Source: Lumbricus rubellus
Taxonomy: Eukaryota; Annelida; Clitellata; Crassiclitellata; Lumbricidae
Length of the DNA stretch: 64,000 bases
Direction of reading: 5' to 3'
NCBI GenBank assembly: GCA_945859605.1
Contig: OX243828.1
Coordinates: 23,061,609 to 23,125,608, forward strand
The translations under genes and the position numbers were made by a program. Positions 12,095 to 23,500 of the stretch are shown piece after piece. Each line of letters opens with the position of its first letter. The stretch's first letter is position 1. The notes below the pieces were generated by a model. It was not told where the DNA came from. It saw only the letters and a list, made by a program, of their open reading frames with translations, and searched no databases.

Positions 12095-12325
12095 ATGGAG
12101 GGGTGTTTGTAGCGAAATGGAGGGGTGTTTGTAGCGAAAAGAGGGGCGTTTGTAGCGAAATAGAGGGGTTGTTTGTAGCGAAAAAGAGGGGCGTTTGTAG
12201 CGAAATGGAGAGGGTGTTTGTAGCGAAAAGAGGGGCGTTTGTAGCGAAATGGAGGGGTGTTTGTAGCGAACAGAGGGGCGTTTGTAGCGAAAGGGAGGGG
12301 CGTTTGTAGCGAAAGGGAAGGGCGT
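12095..12325. repeat. ~22-26-bp minisatellite
   Basis: About ten copies of gtttgtagcgaaaagagggg and variants, giving spurious repetitive open frames on both strands. Confidence 0.9.
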
Positions 12326-12624
12326 ATTTATCAATTAGACAAGAGCAGAAGCTGATCGAGACCATCGCATCGCATCGCTGCACGATTTTTTCTCATTCGA
12401 TCAACCACGCCATCTCTCCCCCAACATCATTCCGCATCGGTAGCTATATCCTATTTACCCGATGCCACAGGACCAATTGACGGAGCGATCCCAATGGACT
12501 GGCTGCTGCTGAAATGGTATTCACATCGTCCTCTGGTCTGTGATCCCCTCCCTCCATTGTCCGCTCGCAGCGATCCCCCCGTAGTCTATCTTAATAAGAA
12601 AATCCAGCAATAGGCCCTATGATC

Positions 12625-14184
12625 CAGTGTTTAATCTAGACGTCTCTGGGGGGGAAAGTTCCCCCCAGGATTGACATTTCCCCCCCCCCAGAAAAATTTG
12701 ACAAAATGATATTGGTTTTTAGTTACTATTTTCATCGTTGTTTTACATGAAGTGTTATAATATACTGTGATGTTATTTACTATTATATGATTATTTATTA
12801 TTTACTATTATTATATATGGATACTATCATGTTGCAATTAGTATAACTTACTGTATATATTTGTATAAACACTATTTTTGCACAACTAAAAACAGATATG
12901 ATGTCCACACCAGAAAATTTGACAAAATGCTTATAGTTTTAGTTGCTGTTTACATCATCGTATTACGTGAATTGTTATAATATACTGTAATATTATTTAT
13001 TATTATATGGTCAATGGTTATAATGTTATTATTTACTATTATAATATATGACACAATCCTGCTAAAATGAAAATAACTTACTGCTAATATTTGTACAAAT
13101 ACTACTTTTGTACAACTGAATGGCTTCTCAAAAGTGGTATCCTTCAAATTTTAAACTGTAGGCCTAAAATTTCAAAATGTTTGGTCCTATTATTTGAACA
13201 CATAGGCTATATAGTAAAACCTAAAAAAACATCATTACTACACATGGTTTCTTGAATTTGGCACCATTAGTTTATTAGTTCTTGGTTGGTTTGTGTACCA
13301 TTAAATATGATTTCAGAAAGTATGTCCTGGCCAGCAATTCACTGAATTCAGGACCATCTTAGGAACAGGGTTAAACTGATATAGTGCTGAAAAGTCAGCT
13401 TATATAGGCTACTATTATATTCATGTCTGCATTTATTCATTAGAATAACTCAGCAACAGGAGAACTGAGCTGCTGAACTCGATACATAAAGATATTTTTA
13501 TTGTAATTATAATCATATATTATATTAGATCCTAAAACACTTTTTTTATCAGTACTGAATAGTCTAATGGAGTTATTTTTGCTAAAATGGCACCTTAAAA
13601 GAGGAGGCCTACCATTACAGTGTGGAAATAACCCCCCTCCTCCCCAAAATATTTGTTAAGTGTTGCTTATATTTATTGAAGTCCACTCTTATAAGCACTG
13701 AAAAGTGTACAGGCAGTTTGTTAAGATGACACCTTAAAATGCTACCATTGCAATGTGGAAATTCAAAAAGTTTCTGATGGGGCTCTGAAAAAGTACAGGT
13801 ATTTTGTTAAGATGGTACCTTAAAATGCTACCATTGCAATGTGGAAATTCAAAAAGTTTCTGATGGGGCTCTGAAAAAGTGCATGTATTTTGTTAAGATG
13901 GTACCTTAAAATGCTACCATTGCAATGTGGAAATTCAAAAAGTTTTTGATGAGGCTCTGAAAAAGTGCAGGTATTTTGTTAAGATGGTACCTTAAAATGC
14001 TACCATTGCAATGTGGAAATTAAAAAGTTTCTGATGGGGAGGGGGCACATCCCCCTCCCCATACCCCTCCCCCTGCGGGTCTCGGCGCTACGCGCCTCAC
14101 GAGCGTCCTTTGGACGCTCGATTGTCTCCCCCCCCCAGAAACCTGAATTCCCCCCCCAGCGGGCGGGGACTAGATTAAACACTG
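12625..14184. mobile_element. CAGTGTTTAATCTAG-family DNA transposon, non-coding
   Basis: Inverted ends CAGTGTTTAATCTAGACG and GACTAGATTAAACACTG bound about 1.56 kb. C/G-runs stand just inside both ends, as at 40064-40479. The interior has a ~205-bp duplication (12700-12905 and 12910-13125) and an 86-bp tandem array. I see no transposase and no clear target duplication. CAGTG ends suggest hAT, which is inference. Confidence 0.6.
13690..14035. repeat. 86-bp tandem repeat, about four units
   Basis: Units carry ttttgttaagatggtacctt, aaaatgctaccattgcaatg and aaagtttctgatggggctct. They lie within the transposon-like element 12625-14184. Confidence 0.85.
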
Positions 14185-14536
14185 GTGGCCGCCCTATCTA
14201 TAGTCCACCACGTTATCCCCAGATAGCCACATTTCTTCGGCTAAGCACGCACCAATCCGTGCGCCTCTGGTGGATTGTTTAAGAGATTTTAATTTTGGGC
14301 TAGCAAAGTCAACTCCACCACTGGTCGTACTCCATCGCAGTGTCAGTCCCAAGCGTCGAGACGGGAAGACCCGGAAGAGGGAGACGCTAACCACCTTTGT
14401 TATGACACTGCAACTACCGTAATGTGCTAGCAAGGTCCGTACATGGGACCTTAGTGGTGTGACAGTGACACCCATTCAAATGGGCAGCAGTGAAGGATAC
14501 CTCACTCGATCAATTCATTGCAATTATGAGCTTTGA
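14185..14536. other. Gene-free stretch
   Basis: No exon, RNA or element was recognised. Confidence 0.4.
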
Positions 14537-14684
14537 GCCAGGGTGAGATTTGCCGGGGGAGGTTGGAGGTTTCAACCCCCCAGTCTTTCCTAGAGCCCCA
14601 TGTTAAAGTATGTTTTTTACACCCCAATTCCAAGTGGATAATGGTCCAACCTCCCCAGTTATTTTTCCACAATTCTCACACTGG
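14537..14684. mobile_element. CAGGGTGAGAATTG-family MITE, best copy
   Basis: Left end CAGGGTGAGATTTGCCGG and right end CCACAATTCTCACACTGG are inverted. The body contains ggtttcaaccccccagtc and accccaattccaagtgga. It is about 148 bp and non-coding. Confidence 0.6.
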
Positions 14685-14693
14685 TTAAGGCCA

Positions 14694-14788
14694 TGTATGT
14701 ATGTATGTATGTATGTATGTATGTATGTATGTATGTACATGTATTTATGTATGTATGTATGTATGTATGTACATGTATGTATGTATGT
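14694..14788. repeat. (ATGT)n microsatellite
   Basis: Uninterrupted tatg repeats with a few acatg interruptions. Confidence 0.95.
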
Positions 14789-14903
14789 AACAACAGGAAT
14801 GAATCTGGAACAACTGAGAGAAGCGACATCAGATAGAAAGCAATGGAGAAGGCTGGCCATGACGATCGCTAGAGTTCAACGAACTGACAGCACAGGGTGA
14901 CAG
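14789..14903 (+). pseudogene. 3' end of a non-LTR retrotransposon ORF
   Basis: The plus-strand reading includes TTGMNLEQLREATSDRKQWR and then MTIARVQRTDSTG before a stop. This is the family-typical C-terminal tail of a non-LTR reverse transcriptase ORF. The same 115-bp piece recurs at 25389-25536 and 37527-37642. Confidence 0.7.
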
Positions 14904-14904
14904 G

Positions 14905-15085
14905 GTGATGTATGTATGTATGTATGTACGTATTTATGTACTATGTATGTATGGCAACTTGTTATAGCACCCCTTGAAGAGTACTCAGATGCGCTCCCAA
15001 CAAGAGCTTGGACACTGATGAGAGTTTCATGCCAAAGCGTATTCATAGCAATAGTGAGTGAAGCCTTGCTCAGGATCCCGAGCAT
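14905..15085 (-). mobile_element. SINE tail fragment behind an (ATGT)n tract
   Basis: 14909-14953 is a tatg tract. 14957-15085 matches the reversed 3' half of the main SINE (cttgttatagcaccccttga, gagtttcatgccaaagcg, gaagccttgctcagg). Confidence 0.7.
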
Positions 15086-15239
15086 TTTTAACGCAGGCGA
15101 AACGCAGAAATGTGAATTCGAGGCCTGGAATGCTGATGACGCGTACGTCAAGTCAAGATCCATAAGGCGGATTGAGAGCGAACAGGAAGGATACACAATT
15201 GGATACACAATTGGATACACAATTGATTAAATAAACCCC

Positions 15240-15945
15240 CTTTAAAAACTTTTCTGAAATGCAGTAGTAAGGTTGAATTTACCGAGGAAATGACCTACAT
15301 ATGACCTCTGATAGGTCGCATTTAAACCTCCAACGATAACAGAAAAAGAGGTGTGTAGGACCAGATTCTATTGGAAAGGCCTCACACAACAATGTCTGAT
15401 ACATCAAATGAAAATTTACATACATATTATATGGAGGCACCAAATAGGCCAAAAGCATTTACATAGGGCTTCATAAAGGAGCCAAAAAATGAGCTGAAAT
15501 GTAAAAACACGTTTTTCTGGAAAAGAGATTACTCTGATATGGAGTCCATCTCTGGATTTAATTTTAGCTTTTGAAAACCAGTATTACGCACATGATACAG
15601 AAAAAATTACATACAAATGTCGCAAAATTTCCACGTCGCAGTCACAGACCATAGTCACAGTCATGTAAACAGATGAAACAGGAATATGGAAGCCAAAGAC
15701 CATGCAAAATGGAGACATAAAAATTATCACACAATATAACAACAGATTTCAGCTACATAAGCCAATTTTTTGCAAACCCATTCATAAGTCATCATATTGG
15801 GCTAAAGCTTCCTTACAGCAAAAACAATTTTTACAGAACACTGCAACTGTGAAAGTCTTATTTCTATAAAAATTTCATTGCAGTTAAGAAGAACAGGTGT
15901 ACCATGCATCTGTCAAAATTACATCATTAAATTTTTATTTGTTTA
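15240..15945. other. Gene-free stretch
   Basis: AT-rich sequence with no supportable feature. Confidence 0.4.
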
Positions 15946-15949
15946 TTTC

Positions 15950-16145
15950 TTGCATTTGCTATAGCGCGCCTTCAAGCTCACTCTACTCAGAAGCACTCCC
16001 GGCTACAGCATGGACACTGCATCAGAGTTTCACGCCAAAGCGTAAGAGCAATTGTAAGTGAAGGACTTGCTCAACGTCCCTGTGCGGTGGTTCGAGGTGG
16101 ATTCGAACCGGAACCCTCCAACTCACTGAGTCCACCACTAGTCCC
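15950..16145 (-). mobile_element. tRNA-derived SINE, reverse copy
   Basis: Reading the minus strand, a B-box-like GGTTCGAATCCACCTCGAA is followed by the SINE body and the tail GGCGCGCTATAGC. The head (A box) is partly lost. Confidence 0.75.
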
Positions 16146-17549
16146 ACAAAAAAATCTGCTATAAGAACTAGGCAACACATGCAAGTTGAGATTCTTGTCC
16201 TTTTGGTCTCGCCCTAGTACACCTATTAATATTTCCTTGAATGAACTGTTAACACTGCATCTTATTTATTATTTTCCTAAAAGGCTTGTACAAGAAAAGC
16301 AGCAATTCTTTACAGGAGTTAGCAATCAAAGGCATATTGGCAAAGGCATCACAATTAGGAGACACAAGTACACCGGTCTTCAGACAATCATCCTCATTTT
16401 GATGTCGGATTCTCATTGAGTTGCTTGGCACATATAGGACAATAGCATTCTACTAACCGGACGAATTCTTTTGTTCAACTTTTAAGTGACAAGTAAAATA
16501 CAGCTCAGTGCTATCAGCCCAAACTGAAAATGCAAATTCACTGCAGCTTTGGGTTAAACAGGAAGAAAATCACACACAATGTCGATAACATGGATAATAT
16601 GGACAGAGTATTCTTCAATTTATCAGAAGATCTTTTACCAAAATAAATATTAAACTTGTGATCTCACAATTCAACTTCATGAACCTTTTAGAAATTTATT
16701 TTTAAAGCTATGACATTTGTTGCACAGTCATAAGAGTACATGAAGTTGGCATCAAGATGTTTCCATGAAATCTGAAACTTCAGCATGAGAAGATTTCTTG
16801 TTTATCGGTAATCATTTTGATAAAGCTCTGTAGCAAGTGCAGAGCCCCTGAAACTATTTTGGACATGTTCATCCACATTGAAGTCATCTAAAAGAACAAT
16901 GAGGAGGGGCTTTAAAACAGCAGTCTTACTATGCAAGTCTGACTTAAACTTCACTCATTTAATCACTTAAGTCGGTAGAAATAATTTAAAAGACCACTTT
17001 GATCAACTATGACAATGCAATACCTATGTCCCTAACAGCCTTTGATGAAACAATATACTACAATTACAATTCATTTGATGCTGACCATCTTTTTGGTAGA
17101 ATACCCAATGACATACAAAAGTTCAAAATAAAAAACTGAGTCAACATTTCCTTAATAAACTGACTGTCAGAATTCAAGTTCCTGCAGATAATTATATGCA
17201 TTTCACAAACAATCATTTATAAATAAATATCACCAACATTTCTTCTACTTAACAACAAACCACAGACAATAATTTCACATAATCTGGTTGATGTGTTTAG
17301 TAGGAAAGACACTCTCAGTTGCTCTGCACAGCAGAACTTTCTATTAAAAAATCGATCCATTTGGCAGCAAATCTTCTAAAACACGCTGCTGGCTGTTTGA
17401 CCATCTGAAATTCCTTCCCTTTTTCTCAAATTATCATCCTCTTCTTCATGCTTTTTCGGTTTGCTTGACACCGACAACACTTGAAAACATGCCTAAAATG
17501 GCCGGCCAGTTAATATTCCAACTATGGGTAGTAGCTGTTCAAATCGTCA
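16146..17549. other. Region downstream of CYB5R4, possible 3' UTR
   Basis: No exon or element. It lies 3' of the CYB5R4 stop codon on the minus strand and may hold its 3' UTR. I could not choose a poly(A) site. Confidence 0.35.
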
Positions 17550-20500
17550 TCAGCTCGAAAATGGAAAGATCATATCATCCGTGTAACCAAGTTCACCAGC
17601 AAACCTGAAACAGACAGCAAAATCGTAATGACTCAAGAGCAAACTGCGTGTCAAAACTATTTTTTATAATCTGCATATTACAAACCAATGCTTAACAAAT
17701 GCTTTAAGGCCCTAAAATAAATCCTATACGGTAGCTTTCCTCATAGCGCACTGACCATTCTACACAGTATGCTGTAAAATCTTTAGCATCAGAAAATGAA
17801 ACATATTTTACGGAGCTCTGGGAGTACATGTGACTTAGAAAATATACGTGGAAAACTTTAATAACGTGAGCAACAAGACATCCTCCGAAACCTGCAATCC
17901 AGCTGTTCTGTTGTTTAGCTGCCACAAATAATCCATTACTATTAAAGTATTAGCTCTTTGTCTCCCCGGTTCCACACTTCTACTATGCTGTCGCTGGCCC
18001 TGCAATCTGGAAAGAGCTACCTGTTAAGCTATTGTACTCTACTCTTACGACTTTTCTCTTTAGCCGGGGTTGGGTCGGGAGCGCTTCTGAGTAGTTGGTC
18101 TTGAAGGGGCGCTATATAAATCTCTGAAATTAAACAATACTTCTTGATGCATTGTAAATTATTGGTAGTACTATTACTGATTTATTTATTAGACTGCAGA
18201 TGTTTCTAACATGCTCAAAATACAGTTGAGGCTATAATTACCGGACGACTTTCTGAGTAAACTGGACTGGACCGCAGACACAGAGAAGAATGCCTGAAGT
18301 GTTGTCAGGCTTGATGAGGTTGATATCAGGAATGGAGCTGACGTCAGGCTTGGTGGGGCTGATGTCAGGTTTGGGGCTGATGTCAGTCTTGGTGGGGCTG
18401 ACGTCAGGTTTGGGGCTAATGTCAGTCTTGGTGGGGCTGACGTCAGGTTTGGGGCCGATGTCAGGCTTGGGGCTGACGCTCTTCATGAGTTCCGTAGAAA
18501 CGTGTCCTATCAGACCCGTCCACTGGGGACCTGGCTCTGACAGACAATGGACAACTTTAAACCTGTTTCACAGAAGACGAAAGAAACAATTCCAATTTCC
18601 ATTTAATACTATAATAATAAAGATATTCATGACTATCAATATTCACACTGACACGTACGCTGTAAGATAACATGATGCTGGAGTGAAATTTAGCTGTCTG
18701 GCACAAAATGAACGTATGAAAATTTGAAATTAGGACGTCCACGTTAGACTAACTAACTCTGCATTATCCTATTGACGTCCGATGGCATTTGACTGCACAA
18801 TAATTAAATATACCGGGTGGCGCATAAAAAACGTCCCCAAACTTTGTTAATCTGGCAAAGATCTAATTTCAGAGATATCAAATATTAATTTACACCAAAA
18901 TGTTAAGCAATCATTTCTGTGCACACATGTAAAATTTCAAGAGAGTACGTTTATTATATCACACTCTGCGGCAAGGTTATAACGTCGTACCTGTTAAAAT
19001 ATTTTGCACAAACCTACGTCATTAAAAACGTTCCCAAACGTTGTTAACCTGGCAGGCTGGCAATTAAACACTTTTAAAGATAAACTAAATCATAGTACAT
19101 CAAACTAATCATAATTCATAGTTGTACAACATAGCCAAATTTTAGCTAAAAATACTCAACCGTTTGAGAGAAATTGTTAGAACTGTATGACCCATGGCCA
19201 AAATTTTGCACAGTTGTTTAATGATGATGTTTTACGCGAGCAAATGTTTGATTGATCCTCCGCTTTCTCTTGTAACGACCCTTAAACGCTATTTCCACTG
19301 TCCTGTTGACTTCTGTAGGCCTATTTGTGTGTCGTCTAATAGAGACTATTAATTTTTTACTTCAATGACCTGCTTAAGTTCGTCAGCATTAATTTTAGAA
19401 ACAATTTTCTGCGACCAGCATACACATTACACAAGCTCCTTTGGGGCGCTCCGTGCATAAGTAGACCATAGGATTTAGATCGGGAGAGTTTGGAGGCCAG
19501 GCATCACTGTGGATAAAATCAGGGATGTTTGCTTGAAGAAATTGCTGATCCAATCTGCAACGATGTGAAGGAGCACTGTCTTGTTGAAAGATGTAGGCCT
19601 AATTGTCATCAGGATTGAGTCTACGTACTAGGCCCATGCATACGACGTTCGGGAATGAGCTTATCGCGTAACAAGCCAATGTAATAGGCCTACTCTCCAT
19701 TGACTTTGGTTTTCCGAGGATCAATGACAATGATGTGTGTTTTACCGTGCATCGAAACTCCAGCAGATGCCATTAAATTTGTTTAGAGAAACGACTAGTC
19801 TCATGATAAAGTCTTACTGGCGCAATTGAAGACTTTCGTTCGCGGCAAAATAAATGACGTGGTTTTGTGCAAAATATTTTAACAGGTACGGCGTTATAAC
19901 CTTGCCGCAGAGTGTGATATAATAAACATACTCTCTTGAAATTTGACATGTGTGCACAGAAATGATTGCTTAACATTTTGGTGTAAATTAATATTTGATA
20001 TCTCTGAAATTAGATCTTTGCCAGATTAACAAAGTTTGGGGACGTTTTTTATGCGCCACCCGGTATAAACGGTAAACCATAGCAGTTAACAAATTTTAGC
20101 GAGCAAATAATAATTATCATGCTTAACAAAATTTAAATAGTTGACAATGGCAAAATAAATGTTCTATAGATGACGTTGGCTAACTAACATTTGTGGGGGG
20201 GGGGGGGGAGGACGCAGAGAAGCAAATAATTTCGAGAATTTATATAGCGTCTCTTCAAGAAACCTACTCAGAGGCACTCCCAGTCCAGCCACAGCTATTT
20301 GTATGTATGCATGGAGGGTTCCACACAATGTTCGAGTTGCAACAGTGGGAGGGGTCGAAAATACAATTTTTTGCATACGTAATAAATGCATGGACTCAAA
20401 TCTCTTTCACCAAGAACAGATCTATCAATGGTATAGACACAGTGAAATAAGTCTGAATTAAGTTTACATATCATCACAGTTAACCATATTACATCATGAC

Positions 20501-23500
20501 TGATGTTATAACGATTAACAGTAATAATAATGACAATTTACACGATGCCATGAGACAACCGTGAAGCATGCTTCAAGAAAGTTTCTGATGACACAGGCAG
20601 CTATCATACGTTACAATTACCATCCATTTACAATGTTCAATTCTCATAAACTTTGACCTTTCGTGATTGGAAGAAAGCTCATCCAACTCTTCTTTCCATA
20701 AGATGTCTCTTTCTTGTCGGTTGAAGAAGACCAGCTGGATATGACTAAAATGAAAGAACGAGAGACAGGAATGGAATACAAACAAGAATTTAATTAGATG
20801 GTAACGGCTAAACTATAACCACGAGAACATTGAAAGTAGAGTGGCAGTGTTCTATAAAATATCGGGTCTGTGCTTTGGTGTGGCAGCACCTAAGAGGCAC
20901 TGTCATACCAAAGCACAGACACGGGTATATACAATCTCCCGAGTATGCTCCTTGAAGGAGCAATATATAAATTTTTAGAATAAATGAATGAATCGACCTA
21001 AGAAACAAGAACAACACACGATGTATTGCATAAATATTGTATACTTCTCATAATAATTGCAATGTGATTTCATAGAGGCTATGAATTGCCATAGTAACTT
21101 ACAAATTATTACTATAAAAGTAATTTTCATAATAATAATTTGTAAGGCTGTGGTTTCAAAGTAACTTTTATAACAATAATTTGTAACTTTTATAACAATA
21201 ATTGGTAAGGCTGTGGTTTCAAAGTAACTTTTATAACAATAATTGGTAAGGCTGTGGTTTCAAAGTAACTTTTATAACAATAATTTGTACGGCTGTGGTT
21301 TCAAAGTAACTTTTATAACAATAATTTGTAACTTTTATAACAATAATTGGTAAGGCTGTGGTTTCAAAGTAACTTTTATAACAATAATTGGTAAGGCTGT
21401 GGTTTCAAAGTAACTTTTATAACAATAATTTGTAACCTTTATAACAATAATTGGTAAGGCTGTGGTTTCAAAGTAACTTTTATAACAATAATTGGTAAGG
21501 CTGTGGTTTCAAAGTAACTTTTATAACAATAATTTGTACGGCTGTGGTTTCAAAGTAACTTTTATAACAATAATTTGTAAGGCTGTGGTTTCAAAGTAAC
21601 TTTTATAACAATAATTTGTAAGGCTGCGGTTTCAAAGTAACTTTTATAATAACAATTTGTAATGCTAATATATGTATATATATATAATTATATATACCTA
21701 AGCGACAAGGCCTCGGGATGAGCGATGCAGTGCTGTATAAGACTGGCCATAGGAGTGAATCCTGTTCCAGCCGCGTACATAATGAGATGAGTGACACCGT
21801 TCAGTTGTGATAATTTGAAGTTTCCAGCGTACATTACGCCGACATCCACCGTATCACCTACAGCGTCAGAAAACAGTTTATCACTAATCAATTTACCAAC
21901 CAGTAAGTAGTTTAGAGATCAACATTTGATCTTTAAACAAGAGATAAAATGCATCGAAGTCCTGAGTCATTAAAGTTTAAATAAATTCGTAAATGGCTGC
22001 TGCACTCCATTAAGAGGTTTTCAAGTCACAATACATGCAGAAGTTCTGTAAGCGTAGATCAGTGGTAGATAAGCTATTTGAACATAGGACACTTAGCAGA
22101 AGAAAAACATGCATGCGTGTGTATGTATGTATGTGCGGATATATGTTTTTATGTATGTATGTATGTATGTATGTATGTATGTATGTATGTGTGTATGTAT
22201 GTATGTATGTATGTATGTATGTATGTATGTATATGAGCACTTGTTATAGCGCCCCTTCCACATTCTACTCAGAGGCGCTCCCAACTACAGTGCGGACACC
22301 GAATCAGAGTTTCAAGCCGAAGCGCATGAGCAACCGCGAGTGAAGGACTTGCTCAGGGTCCCTACGCGCGGCAGCTCGAGGTGGATTCAAACTCGCAACC
22401 TTCCGGCTCTAAGGCACCGTACATACCCCTACACCACCGTGCCCCATTACTAGTCTACAGAACTGAAAAAGGAAGACAGTAACCTGGCACTAAAGTGCTG
22501 ATGGCAGGAGTTAGAAGGCCAGTGGCATATGTTTTTATCATAAGATACAAAACTTGGCCCATCGACGTTCGCTTGTCGGCTTTTTCCGGTAGCAGTGATG
22601 GCGGCACAACAGTGTATTCTCGACAAACTGGGCCATCTAAAAAAGCATGAAGACAACAATAGGAATTTTAATGGTCATTCTCCAAGATAATGAATTGAAA
22701 TCTATCATTTCCATGTGCTTCATAGAACATTTGCTACACATAGGCATCAATGTAAGGACTAAGGACGCACCTAATATAATGCAATGTAGCATAATGTAAT
22801 GCATTTTAATTATTATACAATACATAAAAATTAAGTAAGGTATTTACTTTACTTAATTTTTCTGTATTGTATAATACAGCAGTAACAGCACAGGTTAAGT
22901 ATGCAACAAGAGCATTGTAGATACTGCATGTCCAAATGGTTCTCTTTATGTAATAAAGACTGCCTCTGGACATGTCATGCAACTCTGTCATCGCATCAGT
23001 ATTCTCATAATAGGAAATACGATTTATATATAAGAAAAATGGATGCGATGCGTACATACCTCCAGATCTCATGCGAACAAAAACGTGCTTTCCAACAGGG
23101 ACGGCCATGTGCACTCCACGTCGATATTCGATACAAAAGAGTCTCGTGTCGTGGGTCACGGATGAAATCGAATTCACCGAACACACCCTGTAAGTCATAT
23201 CTGAAAAATTAAATTAGTTCATTAATTTAATTAAATTTTAATACCATAAGAAATTGCTTTATAATCATGTTGCATGTCTCTGTAAAAATCTCAGTACACT
23301 CAATAAGATACTTTGCATCAATCTAAATTGCCATAAGATTAGATTAATAAATTAATCTAAATTGCCATTTTAAAGGTCACTGTCCATGCCTAACTTATCT
23401 TCCGATAATTCCTGCACTAGATTTACCACTATTAAAATTATTTCCTTGTATTTATAAAAAATATTTAAATGAATAACTTAAACCAGAGAATACAGACTGT

